Source of the DNA: Lepas anatifera
Lineage: Eukaryota; Arthropoda; Thecostraca; Lepadidae
DNA length: 64,000 nucleotides
Assembly (NCBI GenBank): GCA_034440635.1
Contig: JAOTON010000463.1
Span: 223,612 to 287,611 of the forward strand
Direction: 5' to 3'
Part shown: piece after piece, positions 25,355 to 59,590 of the stretch
How positions within the stretch are numbered: position 1 is the stretch's first letter
Layout of the letters: every line of letters begins with the position of its first letter
The notes under the pieces: model-generated
Databases searched by the model: none
Seen by the model: only the letters and a program-made list of their open reading frames with translations
Told to the model about the DNA's origin: nothing
Position numbers and translations under genes: made by a program

Positions 25355-28300
25355 ATGCCTGAGTTAAACATTCTTACGTATAACTTTCGGGGCCTGCGTT
25401 CAACATAACAAAGGCGAGCAATTTTTTGGTTTACCGCTAATTGCGCGAATTACATAGCAGTACTTCAGGAAACCCATTCTTCAACCCATGACATGAAATA
25501 TTGGGAAGCGGAATGGGGAGGTCGCATATTATTCTCGCATAGTCCCAGTACAACAGAGCGTGGGGCTGCAATCCTGCTGCCGAGATCAGAACAGGGGATT
25601 TGAGAAGCCAAAGTGCAGTTAGCTGCCGACGATGGCAGGCTTATAGTTACGGACCTCATTTTTTATCGCTTTATTGCCAAATTATTAGCCATTTACACGC
25701 CAACTCAAGGTCAGAAAAGACAACAGATACAATTTTTTCAATTCAATCCGAGAAAAAATTCGACTGATCCCCGAGGTAGAGAAACAGTATTTTGTCATCT
25801 GTGGATACCTGAACGTGCACTTATCCAAAAGTGATAGAAACGCTATATTTCGGAGATCGCTCCCAGCAAATATTGTTAAGGATATCATGGCGAAAGAAAA
25901 TCTAGTTGACCTATGGCGATTTAAGAACCCAGAATTGAGAAGATATACTTGGGCACGGTACAGTGCATGTCTACAACAGTCCAGACTGGTTTACATATTT
26001 GTGAGTGTGCACTTGTTAGCTCGCGTTGTAATAAAAAACGTTGATATACACTCTTCCATACTCAGCGGTCACCGTCGGGTGAAAACTTAAATAATTTTGT
26101 TTTCGTCGGACAAAGGACCTGGGCTAATCCGGTTTCGCGATGAACTTTTAAATGATCAAATATTTGTGTGCTTAGCAAAGGAAGAAATCGTTAACGCTTC
26201 CAGGGGCACTGACATATATGAAGGTGCCCAGGATTGGGGAATAAAACTAGAAATGCTGTCTAGTCGGATTCGAATTTTAAGCATTGGCAGATGGAAAGAA
26301 AAACACGACTGAAACGGGAGGAGAACACTCGATATACGTGACTGTTACAAGAATGTGAAGCAAAATTGAGCGAGGAGAGTCATCCAAATCCTGACTTGTT
26401 ACGACAGTATAATGAATTTCAATCTATTGTCACTGAGATCGAGCAGGAGAAGGGAAAAACAGCAATGGTCTATTCTGGGGCACGTTGGATTCAAGATGGA
26501 GAGAAACCAACGCGATACTTTGTTTGTTTAAGGAAAAGAGTCGCCAGAAGCAAATAGACGTCATTGAAATGTCAGACGGTGAAATAGTGACGGGTAACAA
26601 AAACATTTTGTCATGCTGCCGATATCACTTCAAGGAAATCCACACCAGCAGTGCTGTAAACATGGAGGACAATGCCAACTCTTCTCTTTGTGATACATTT
26701 TTGGGTAATGTTGAATGTCCCCAACTAAGCGACGAGGATAGAGAACTATGTGACAGACCGTTTACCAGCACTGAATGTAAAGAGGCTTTACAGGGAATGC
26801 TTAATAACAAGTCGCCGTCCGTCTCTGGCTTTACAAAGGAGTTTTTCTTGTTCTTTTGGTAAGATCTGGAACTAATCATAATTAGTTAACTGTCCCAGGT
26901 TAAAGAAGAGGGAAAATTCTTTGTCACTCAGAGAAGAGGGAATAGTAACACTTATACCAAAGCGTGGGGATCAAAAGTTCTTAAAAAATAAATGAGCAAT
27001 GTGTCTGCTTGACACAGTGTACAAAATTGTCGCAACGGTGCTAGCAAATCGTTTGATGTCCGTAGCTTCCACAATAATTGCGCAAGATCAAAACGGATCG
27101 ATCCGTGGACGGTATATAGTATTCAATTGAAAGACAATCGCCGATATCATCGAATACTGTGATTATGACCAATTAGGGGGCATACTTATGGCTATAGATT
27201 AAAAAAACGCTTTCAACACTGCTGAGCACCAATTCATAATAGATACTCTCTGAAAGTTCAATTTTGGTCCCTTTTTCACGGAGTGGATGGACATATTGCA
27301 CAGAGATACAGAATTGGCCATCATCAACAACGGATATACATCTAATTGGTTTACGCCTACTCGCGGCCTTCAGCAGGGGTGTCCTGCATCGAGTTTAATT
27401 TTCTACTTAGTAGCCGAAATTTTTGGCGATTAACACGAGCACTGGAGGGGGCCTCAGAGGCCCCCCACCTGTTTTTCCAAGGTGGCCGGAGAACCGCGCG
27501 TAGCCGAGAAACGATACTTGGCCACATTTAACAAAATTTAATAGCGCGTCGATTGGTGAAGACTTTTTGAAAATCGGTCGAAAATTTTTTTACTTATAGG
27601 CTTTCAAAGTCAGACCTGCATTTTGAGATCGCCGTAAATGCGCGTTCGGACCAGTTAGCTTGCATTGGAGACCGAGTGGTCACGTCATAACTCCATATAA
27701 CCGGCATTATATGTCAAGGTCACTTCACAAGAAAGTCAAGGTCAAGGTCAAAGGTCACAGGTCAAGGTCATATCTGCACTTTCAAGGTCACTGACCACTG
27801 TGCGTCCGGCTGAATGACGTTACCTCGTCTGGCATATATTATGCTATGACGTCATCGATAGGGTACCCCAATACAAAGTTCAAGGTCAAAGGTCAAGGTC
27901 AAAGGTCATTTTCAAAGGTCAATCCTCATTTCCCGCCAAACAGTGGCTATAGTGTTAGTCGAAGTGCACATTACAAGTAGTATACTATATTGTGACCTTA
28001 AAGGTCAATGACCTCGCATGACCTTGACCCAAAAGTTGTTGGAAAGCCTCTTTGAGGCCTCTTCTCTATGAACCTTATCTGTCTTTAGCTTATTCCCGCC
28101 ATTTTCCCGCAGAATCACAGCATTTACCAATCGATCCCCAGCATGGCCAATATTTGACCTTTAAGACCTCGTTTGACCTTGAAGATATTAACCTAGGTCA
28201 ATGAAAATTGGTCATCACGTAGATCACCATAGCCCCCACCCACCTGCCAAGTGGCGTTTTTCTGCATCTCTTAGTTTCCGAGATCTTAGGGGGGCCTACC

Positions 28301-29340
28301 AGGCCCCCCTCCAGTGCGCGTTAGTGCCAGACCCCCTCCAGTGCGGGTGTTAAGATTCGAGCGATGCTCAACATAAAAGGAATCTGTTTATGTGGCTGTG
28401 AGGTCAAATTAACGCAATACATCGATTATATGACGCTAATGGCTCAGGACGATCGTTGAGCAGAAATTACTTTAAGCACAATACAAGAGTTTGGCGTAGT
28501 ATCTCGGCTACAGTTGAATTTAAATAAATGCCATTTCATGTGGCTTGGGTCAGAAAAGGAAAGGCGAGATTTAATCTGCGGACAAGAACCCACTAGGCAA
28601 GTAAAAGTTCTGGGAGTTTATTTTTCTGCGCAAAATAGCGAAAATGACATTAACGTTCAAAAAGTTACAGAGAAAGTGCAGAACACTTTGAATCAATGGA
28701 CGCAGAGAGAGCTCAGTATAAAGGGAAGGATCACAATAGCAAAAACATTGGTTGCATCTCAGCTAATATACGTCATTGCAGCACTACCAGTAGTTAATAA
28801 ACACTTAGATATCATCCAACGTAAAATTATGAAGTTTATTTAGAGAGGCAGACCATCAAAAGTAACACGTAAAACCATATACCAAAATGTAGAGGCAGGG
28901 GGCTTAAATGCACCGGACGTAACCAATATTTATAAAGCTATGCGTGCTTCGTGGATGGGGAAAATAATGGGTAGCAAAGACACACATTTATTCAGAATAC
29001 TTGAAAATAGAGTCGGTATCAGACTTGAACACCTGTTGCAAACTAATTATGGAGAAAATGGATTGACCCGAAAGAAATTCCAATATTTTACAAAGAAATG
29101 TTAAAATGGAGCAGGAGCGCATTACCAGTAGTTGACTCATGCGATGGCCGAACAGTAAGGAAGCAAATTATCTGGAACAACGTAAATGTAACTGTGAATG
29201 GAATGCCATGCTTTAATAGAATATTATATTCTAGGTACATTAGATTTGTTGATGATTTTCTGGACAATCGGGGTAAAATTATCAGCCTGAATAGTTTCAA
29301 GGAGCGCGGCGTCCGTATCAACCATTATCAATAACAATAT
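25355..29340 (+). pseudogene. L1/Tx1-type LINE ORF2 (endonuclease + reverse transcriptase), decayed
   Basis: The start MPELNILTYNF is followed by APE endonuclease blocks (VLQETHS, LAIYTPTQ, GDLNVHLS, LVDLWRFKNPELRRYTWAR, RLVYIFVS). Then come the linker (LLNDQIFVCLAKEEI, EGAQDWGIKLEMLS), NKSPSVSGFTKEFFLFFW, RT blocks (RGLQQGCPASS; IQEFGVVSRLQLNLNKCHF) and the C-terminal RFVDDFLDNRGKIISL. This is the order of ORF2 in L1/Tx1 elements. Several stops and frameshifts break it, and the catalytic YADD is YIDY. A family B MITE (27429-28353) splits the RT domain; without it the ORF2 remnant is about 3.06 kb. No poly(A) or 3'UTR was identified. Confidence 0.88.
27429..28353 (+). mobile_element. family B MITE, intact TTAA-flanked copy inside the LINE
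   Basis: TTAA at 27429-27432 and 28350-28353 flanks 917 bp. The left end is CACGAGCACTGGAGGGGG running into the hairpin GGGGGCCTCAGAGGCCCCC. The right end, read inverse, is CACCCGCACTGGAGGGGG, a second GCGCACTGGAGGGGG module, then GGCCTGGTAGGCCCCCC. Removing the element with one TTAA restores continuous LINE sequence, apart from one older extra base. The interior has dense AGGTCA arrays (about 27715-27795, 27880-27925 and 27990-28200), including AAGGTCAAAGGTCA. No transposase ORF is present. Confidence 0.85.
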
Positions 29341-31618
29341 CAATATCAGGCGTATCAATAACCGAACTACACAGACGTCGAGATAGATCTATGAAATGAG
29401 CTCCAGAGCTAAGCACGTATCCGACTCGGAGTTGGGTCAAAGTCAGGTTAACAGAAGTGCACGAATTTGGGTTGAAGGACTAAACCGATGATGCGACTCA
29501 GTCACTCCTCATTTCAGTCACATGATTAAACCACGCGGACAGAATGTTCCTCTGACCTTTCACTTCGCGTTAAGCTCATCAACAAGTCTGACGTCACGAT
29601 GGCCGTGTCCACGGGCGGCTCCAAGGGGGCGGGCAAAGAGACCGTGGCCCCCACCAAAGCCTAAAATTGTACATCCCCCCCGAGGACTAAATTTCTGCCA
29701 TTTTGTACATCATGTTTTTGTGATTTTTTGCGATTTAGCTCCCCCACGTTGGTTTGGCCCCCTCCAGAAGTTGGCCGCGGCAGGCTGACCATATACGTCC
29801 TCCTCCGAGTAAATACTAAGTCAGAGTACTGGGACTTTGCACAGAAGGGAAGATAGACAGGTCATTTCAAGGGCGATGCTCCAGTTGGGTGCCATGGTAG
29901 GGCAGTGTGTTTCTGCGGAGGCCAGAGGGCAGTGGGACTGCAGGCTGAGGGAAGGAGACAGCATTGATGCAGCAGGACACCTTTGTCTGCCGACAAGGCT
30001 CCTTATTCCATATACGGGCTCCATTGATGTCTAGACGCACGCTCCCGCGCCTGACGGCGTGCTAGTTACAGCTGAGAAACACGGTATTTGGATCTGGAGA
30101 CCGAACTTTCAGAAGTCGCTTTAAATTAATCTGTTTATTTATGTCTTTATTTTGATACGATTACAAGGTATACATCGAGACAGTTGCCGATAAAATAGAA
30201 GTGAAGAAGCTTCGTGCTTTCAGAGTATCGAGGGCTTTCCCAGCACCTTTGATTTCGTCACCATCGATGACTTTGAAAAAGTGTTAGCATCGCTATCATA
30301 TATTTTCTCGGTAGCGGTGGGTTTCATTTATGACGTATAAAGATGTAATCAATTAACAATTCAATTGTATTGTCTGAGATAGAAATAAGCCAATGTTAAA
30401 TTTCAGTCCCTAGCCTCTTTCTCGTTATGATCCGGTATTCGGTCCATCTAGAAAGCAAATAACGCACAAAGCCAGGGTACCAACAAATAATTGGTTCAGT
30501 TCCCTAGTCCGATTTTGACATTAGCTTCGCCTCTTTTTCGTCGAACATCTAAGAAAGTTTGCTAGCAAAACATCGACACCGAAGCTGAGCAGGCGTGATA
30601 CGTTTCTTAGGTGCGAAGTGTCGATCAACTTTTCAACAAGGGCTCCAGCTGGAGCACACGTAGATCTCACACTCAAACCGACATGAAGAATGCCACGCTC
30701 ATCCGACCCGCAACGAGCTTTCCGGAGGCCCTTCACAGGCTGCCAGCAGACGTCATGACGCTCGCTAGGCAACGCTGGTGGATTAGTGCACCACGCGGGT
30801 GTTTGAGCCGTGCACGGGACACCTTGACTGTCGAACACCTGCGGTGCCGGTACCACAAAGACCAGGGGATCAGCCTCTCCCCGGCTCCAGAGACGTCGGT
30901 GCCGAATTTTCTATGGGAAGGCTGCAAACACCCGAGCACCACGTGAGGGCCGCTCAAACACAAGGATATCAAAACCGACAAACACGTGGGTAAACTTGGT
31001 TCCTCGCTTGTTAATAATCTAAAAGTCTCTCTCCCGAAATAATGATTTTTGTCATTTCAGTTCACTATCCTGCACCTATACTTGCAAGAAAAACAACTTA
31101 TTTTTGCAGCCAGTTGCTCAAACTAAATATTTTCCACTGGAAGTGGGGCACTGGACGTGCACTCGTGCCTAAGCTACCCCATCGCCTCTCCCATACCTAT
31201 TCCGTCGCTCTGGCTAGGTGTAGATACACGGAACAGGTCCTGAGCAGAGAAAAATCTACCGTGAAGGTGGCAGGGAGCCTATTTTATAATACCTTCAAGC
31301 GGGATTGTGGATTGTTTTTTTCCAAAAACGTTTTCCAAACTAGAGCAAAACTTCCAACAGACGGAAGTTTGATCATTATAAAGGGGTCACTAAAAGCGAT
31401 TCAATGTTATATTGGCTAGAGAAGAGAGAGAAATTGTGAATTGAGAGTACAAGGGGATAGAAAGTCAGCATAAGAGACGCAAATCAACATAGTAACTGAA
31501 TTCATATACTTTGGATGGTAATAATGCCAGCCACGAATGATCAAACATTTCAGGTTCTATTTCGATGGCATTTAATCCAAAGAAGGTCTAAGAAGGTTGC
31601 AGGTTTAGGTAGTGTTTT
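29341..31618. other. non-coding, nothing firmly recognised
   Basis: A fragment at about 29600-29790 (GGGCGGCTCCAAGGGGGCGG, later CCCCCACGTTGG) resembles the ends of the hAT-like MITEs. Overlapping ORFs at 30521-30946 on both strands match no known family. A GC-rich patch covers 30650-30950. Confidence 0.35.
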
Positions 31619-31755
31619 TTGGCTCTAGCGTCTGACAGAGTTCGATCCATCACCATGTTGAGTTCAAATAATTTTTTTAGGCACCATTCGCTTCTTCTCG
31701 TCACGGCAAATTGAACGATGTAAAATATGACTATGCTAGCTAGGTCAGCTGAAGT
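31619..31755 (+). repeat. dispersed repeat, copy 1
   Basis: GGCTCTAGCGTCTGACAGAG, CACCATTCGCTTCTTCTCGT and ATGACTAT are found again in the same order at 33484-33640. The second copy lies just inside a family C element, so both may be family C interior. Confidence 0.7.
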
Positions 31756-33017
31756 CAGAGCAGTAAATCAGAGAGAGTCGATGTATTTATTTACATTATA
31801 CTGAGTCGCAGGTGATTTTTCGTAAGCTTTAACGCTGTAAACGAGGCTTCATTAAAAGCTTGGTAACATCTGTGATTGCTTCGAGGGAAACAGGTAGACA
31901 CCAGTTCTTCTGCAACTTAGATGCAAATTATAAAAGTTGGCTTCAACCAACCAAACAAAAATGGAAACAGCATCTTGTTGAAGCCCCGCATATAGGCGTA
32001 GGCTTCCAAAAGAGCTTACTTGGCGTAAGTTCCAGTAAACCCGGTGATGAGCTTTTATCGCGTATTGTAAATCAACATAAGTCATCTTTCTCTTAACTAC
32101 CATTCCCCTCAGAGCGCGATGTATCGGGAGCAGCCACAGGTCTGTGGCTGCAAGAGCATGCACCCGCCTACTCCTTCCAATCGCGACGCCAATTACTGGA
32201 AAACAGGATTAGTGATGAGTGCTGTCGAACGAGGCCAGCTTGTTCTTTTCCTGAGTGTGACCAGGGGGGATTACAGAGGATTAGAAGCAGTCGGGAGAGT
32301 GGAAGGTTCAGCTCGCCAGGTGAGCCTGGGATCACCCAGAGCTGGATGGGTGTAAGAGACGCGACTCGTTGCATGACGAGTGACGGGGAGCTGGCGCGAC
32401 TCGAGAGACCCGGCTATGACACTAACGACACGAACGGCACTGTGCCTGGTCGGGAGCACTGCACAGTGTCTTAACTCGAGGTCAAAACTGGCCAGAATTA
32501 GTTACGCAGTAACATGGCAGAATAAATGGCTGAAAATGATCTTACATTAGAAGCATATGCATGCCACAGTGCTGGGTTAAGATGCACGTTATTCGGACAC
32601 TGGTTCATGTGAGGTCAGTGACCTGAGACGTCACTCCCCAAGTGATGATTGGGAAAACCGAAATCAAGGATAAAATATGGCATCGAATTCTGGACAGTTT
32701 TGAGCTCGAGTTAAGACACAGTGCACTGGGTCTTTGTCAGACATGGAACATTGAAGACCAGTTTGAAGAATATATTTCTGTCCTTAACTCAACACCCTCC
32801 GGGCTCTTTTCGTACACAGCACCGTCTGGGGGTCCGATTCCCCCTTACCATTTCGAGAGCTATTGGTGACACATAACAAATCGTAACAGCGCCGAACGGG
32901 TCATTCTGCTGAGTCAAGTTTCAACATATCTGTTAAACCGTGACCAGTGGCGGATCCATAGGGGCAAAAATTGGATTAATGTTAGACAAATGCGATTGAT
33001 TTTTAGAAGCTTTGGTT
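31756..33017. other. non-coding; one isolated hAT-type end
   Basis: CAGTGGCGGATCCATAGGGG at 32945 is a hAT-like MITE end with no visible partner. No gene recognised. Confidence 0.4.
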
Positions 33018-33222
33018 GGGCCGGGGTGGCCCTAGTGGCTTCGTTGCCAGTCTACAGATCCGAAAGCATGGATTAACCTGGGTTCAAGCCCCACGGCGGG
33101 AAACCGCCTTCCGTGTCCGATCTGACCCGGTGGAGAGGATCATTAAACACACACGCCAATACTCCCTGTAATTGAGCAAGTGTGCCTGTTGGTAGTGGCC
33201 CTAATAATAAAAAAGCTTGATC
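33018..33222 (+). mobile_element. tRNA-derived SINE, near full length
   Basis: The tRNA-like head GGGGTGGCCCTAGTGGCTTC contains an A-box-like sequence and is followed by the B box GGGTTCAAGCCCC. The body (GGCGGGAAACCGCC, GTGTCCGATCTGACC, GGAGAGGATCATTAAACAC, ATACTCCCTGTAATTG) ends in CCCTAATAATAAAA. The body recurs at 58553-58700, proving a dispersed family. Confidence 0.8.
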
Positions 33223-33252
33223 ATCTACTTGAAACATGACATGTCACGTAAC

Positions 33253-33660
33253 TTAATACCCGCCCCGGTGGGCCTCTGAGCCACATTCGCTCTAGTGGGT
33301 ACTTCAAGCCCCCACCCCCGCCCTCGATCTCGGCTCCTATGCGGGACAGCGCAAAAACGCGAAGCTGGTGGATGGCTCATACAAATTTATGAATAAACTA
33401 CATTAGTCACTTTGTGACTAAGCTAAATATTCAGGTCATGACAGGTCATGTATAGAATGTGGCATGTTACAGGAGAGCTTGCGGGCTCTAGCGTCTGACA
33501 GAGTTGAGTTAGAATCAATTTCTAGACACCATTCGCTTCCTCTCGTTACGACAAATTGAAACATATATAGCATGACTATAATATGTCAAAATATAAAATG
33601 ACCTGAGCTAGGGTGAGCTCAAGGTCACCATCTGAACTGGCATAGCCAATATGCACATCA
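33253..33660 (+). mobile_element. family C TTAA element, one end and interior
   Basis: TTAATACCCGCCCCGGTGGG is followed by a second terminal module (CTCTAGTGGGTACTTC), CCCCCACCC and CTCGATCTCGGCTCC: the doubled end design of families A and B. Further in are AGGTCATGACAGGTCATG and the dispersed repeat shared with 31619-31755. The other end was not found. Confidence 0.5.
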
Positions 33661-34103
33661 ATCGACTCGCAATGGTTATATTAACAATGGTATCGACATA
33701 AAAACTTACTCATCTTCTGCAAAGTTATCAACCGAAGTTTGAAAACCTATTTGACTAGTCCCAGATGACCTCCCAGAAGTCGGATGTCCAAACTTGCAGC
33801 ATGAACCTAGAAAGGGGTCTAGGACACTACGATTTGGAGAATAGGAAGGCATGTTAAGCTTTATATGCAGAGATAGAGTTATTTTCGCCCATTTCTCATT
33901 TTCCCCCACCCACTTCCAGTTGAGGATCATGATCCGTACCTGGCCCCTAAGGCCGTCGATATCAAAAAGGTTGCAGAATTGATCAAGGATAAGGTGTGCC
34001 AGGTACGGCGGCATGAAGCGCCGCTTCGAGCCGCCGTTTTTGGTGCCGCCGGAAGAACCCGACGGGGGTTGTTCAAATACCCCCACTGGGGTGAGGGTGG
34101 AAC

Positions 34104-34310
34104 CAGTGGCGGATCCAGGGAGGGAAAAAGACATTTGCCCCCCGCAAACGGAAAAGCTTGGGGCAAAACTGTTTTTGCCCTCCCCCAAAGAGATCTACCT
34201 CCTTTTTCCCGACTCCTTTTTAGTTTATAAGCAAGATTTTGGTGCTTCAATTCTCAGCTTCAAACAGAACCAGTTAAGTTCAGTGGAAATATGGGGTCCT
34301 GGATAGGGGA
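34104..34310 (+). mobile_element. hAT-like element end
   Basis: CAGTGGCGGATCCAGGGAGG at 34104 is the typical end seen in the other hAT-like MITEs here. A G-rich then C-rich body follows (GCCCCCCGC, TTTTTGCCCTCCCCC). No matching right end or target duplication could be fixed, so the end coordinate is approximate. Confidence 0.45.
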
Positions 34311-37300
34311 TAGGGAAAACACATTTTCAGCCCATATTTTATTCACACCGTTATTTTGTTTTCTTTTTTTTGCTTCTCGCCTCAAATACCCAAAATTCTA
34401 CCGACAAGTCATATTGTAGAGCGATTTTTGCACTGCGTGACGTTTGTTTCGACTTTGTTTTTAGCTTTTTTCTACGGAATTCTCGACTTCTAAGACAAAT
34501 TATATATTGAGTACCGGATTTTCCGACTTGCTTTACAACTTGGCTATCTCAATCAAAATCACGTTGTAAAGGTGCCACATTCCCTTTCAATAAAGCGGGG
34601 AACTTTTCTATCATCTGGTATCATGATTTCCACTCCGTTCCAGCTAACTGTGCTACGTTTCCCGTTCCATTCAAACATTTACAAAAGGATTTACGGAAAA
34701 CCACTTAGGGACTCCCTAGGTACCTACAGATAATTATTTGCCCACACAGGTTGTGTTTTCAGTTTGCACAAATCCGAAAAGCTTAAGTCAGGCGATAACC
34801 ATAATCGTGTGCTGATACGCGAGACAGCAAAATCTGGCGTGAAAGCGCGAGCGGAGCACGTGCAGTGTTTTACAGAGGTCCGTGCCGCTGCCTGCTTAGA
34901 TGGCGCTGACTCTTTGAAAATAATTTACATCACTCAACGGACTAATCCGCCTCCAAAATCCCATCAGTGAGCGATCTGTCTAGCAGCTAGTAAACAATGT
35001 AAATACATGTGTAAGCAGGACTGGTGAGAAAACCAAGCAGTACAAATTAGGGGGATTGTCAGGTTACTCGAATCTCTCTGTCAGAAATCTGCCTCTTTAG
35101 AAACTCTTCGAATTCGGCCTCCTTGTTTCAGTTTGGTCACACTCTGAGCGGATTTTTTTGGGCACAGAGAGTGTGGAAGATGGCCCCCTGCTAACCAAAC
35201 CTCCTGGAGACTCCTGTGCTATATGGGCGCACTATCAGCTAAGGTGTCACCCAACTCTGAAAAAGTGCAATCACTAAAGGTATCGACAAAATTGTAACAA
35301 TCCGGGAATACTTATCTGAACCTACAACAATATCCATAGAAAAAATTCAGGGCGCATTTCTTCATAATTTATCAAATAGCATTGTCGCTATTGACCTGGC
35401 ATGTCATATGTGTAACGAAATCAATGACTTCACAATTCTATATGCATCCAGATATCAAATTCATGCCGTACCTTAATTTTCACTTAAGTTCAAAGCACCC
35501 TCGTCACAGCGATAAAGGAGCCCCTCCGAAAAATAACGAGAGAATAGTGATGACTGGGTTCAAAGACACACCAGCTTCCGACACACTCTGGATCACCACG
35601 CCGATGGAAGCGATCTCCAGATCAAGAGAACACTTCTCTCAGACAACGTAACCACCCCTCACACAGATGGGAGGGATCTGGGACAGGAAAACGCCTCTCA
35701 GACGGCGTCACCACTCCTCAAAACTGATGGGAGGGATCTCCTGAGTGAGAGAACGTTTTACTTACAGCCGAGGCTGGTGCTCGGACCCGGGTTTTTTCTT
35801 AAAATGGGCCATTTACCTCCAGGTCAGGTATTCGTAGCACAGAAACAGCAAAAAGAGGAAGACAACAAGTTTGGCCGAGTCCTAAAACTTGTCCTTCGAC
35901 GCTATATGAATCCACAAAACATTCACAATAAGTGAAATTAAGAGTATAAGAAGAAAAAAAATGGCCCAGTGCCGTTAAGAGAGTTGAATATCTTCGACAA
36001 CAGGAGGCACTAGCTTCAATAATCATCATGCAATGCCAACTTCTGCAATGTCAGTATAACTCCGCAATAAACGTGGCTAGCTATTACACCAAATTTCACA
36101 ATACATAAAAGCTCCTGTCAAAACAGCGTATTCCACGGCGACACGTCCTTGTAAGAGGGCTCAAGTCACCCAACCGCACACATGTAATCAGAGGACGGGG
36201 GCCCAGCGGCTTCGCAAGAAAATGATGGCGCACAGAAGCATTATTCGAGCGGTAAAGAAACTGCATGTCAGGCTGCACGATGCGGAGGAAGGAGTGTGTG
36301 ATTTATCACCTAACAATTTCGACGAGAAAAAATAACACACTGCCAAGGATACCGTGCAGCAGCGCATTCATAACGATTTCGCTGAAGTCCTTGTCGTTTA
36401 GAAAGTACCTCCAGGATGGGAGACTGTTATTCCTGACCAAGCACTCGCTCCCATCCGGGGTCCAGCATTCACGAACTCATCCGCTCCCAAAGCCAAAAAC
36501 AGCGATAAGATATAAGCCAGTGTATTAAAAATTGTGGTTACCACTAGCTCATGTAAGAAGGCCAGCAGTAAGCTATTGCATGCTGCTTTCGATTTCGATC
36601 TCGTCACCGGCGAACACGAACAGCACTGTCCACAGCTTAAGGGATTTTCATTTTACAAGCAGACAACACGACGTCGTCTGTTGTCCAGACATCTCACGGT
36701 TTCAGGTATCTGCCGGTTTACGGGAACAAAGTCTGCGACCAGCAGCATGATACGCTCTGCTCCAAGAAATCGGACTTAAATACGATAGCCAAATACGGTA
36801 TTTCGTCCGTAGACTTACGATTCCCAGATTTACCAATCAATAAAAACAGGTTAGTTTATTTCAAGAATAAACTATGAATGAATGAATTTCATTTGATACC
36901 ACAAAAATATACTTTGATACCACAAAAATATACTTTGAAACTTCGATTATGCTCCATCCCTCACATCTTCACCTATCAGCGGTGAGAAAGCAGTGTCAAT
37001 ACAAGTTTACGCAGGCACAAGGTCATTTCCAAACATGTAGATAAGCTTACAGGGTGCGTTCCTTGGACCCCTAATCCATGACATACAGGTCCATGAAAGG
37101 AAACGCCTGGTCCATGGCGTTCTTTGCCGTGGAGCAGTCCAGGTTCTCCCACGAGCGGGGAGAGCAGCGTATTCACGCAGTACAACGGGCATCGAGAATG
37201 GTTACGTGTCCACATAATTCATGAATTGCCAGTTTGCACGCTTGGCCCGGAAAGCTCGTCAAACTAAAGAATTCCAACACAGATTCCCAGCGCTTTGGAA

Positions 37301-37890
37301 AGGTTCAGAACCCCCTCCCCAGCTACCGTGCACGTCCACTGCCCGCACGACATCCCGTGACGATTCGATCAAACGTTCTATTAATACTAGCGGCTTTGTT
37401 CATTAATTTTGTGAAAAAGACAGGCTGTGCCTTTTGGTCATAAACATGAAAATTTCACCCCCACCCCCTCCCCCCAAAAAAAAGAACCCAAACTCAGTGT
37501 CCGACGGCTAATCAAAACGCCACAATCAAAGTCCAAGCTTCGCCACCAGGTGACAGCATCTGTCAGGTCGATAGCTCGTGACTTGGCCGAGAGGTGTAAC
37601 GACAGTGGCGGCACCTGCCCAGTGGGTGTTCGTCTCTTTCTGATTTTCTCCGACATATCAGCACATCTCTTTTACATGATTATTTTACTCATGTGAGCAC
37701 ATTCCCTAGCTTGGCATAAATACAAGAATTGGTGTAAGCATCACGATAAAAAATAATAATGAGGCAGGTAAGCAGCCATAGAGCATGAAGCGAAAACAAC
37801 CGTCAACGCTACAGCCAACTAATTCCAGCCTATACAGCCCTGTAAAGCGGCTGCCTCATTCAAGGAATGCTTGATTCTCAGTGCGCCGGC
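34311..37890. other. non-coding; 3' flank of the CHPF gene, minor tandem repeats
   Basis: GATGGGAGGGATCT recurs at 35666 and 35725, marking a tandem duplication of about 59 bp with a weaker copy upstream. ATACCACAAAAATATACTTTG is duplicated at about 36896-36938. The part nearest 37891 should be CHPF 3'UTR. No other gene is recognised. Confidence 0.45.
36855..36860 (-). promoter_or_regulatory. candidate poly(A) signal for the CHPF gene
   Basis: AATAAA on the minus strand is the first exact hexamer I see downstream of the CHPF stop. It would give a 3'UTR of about 1 kb. A closer non-canonical signal is equally possible, so this is only a position to check. Confidence 0.25.
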
Positions 37891-59590
<21,700 letters not shown>

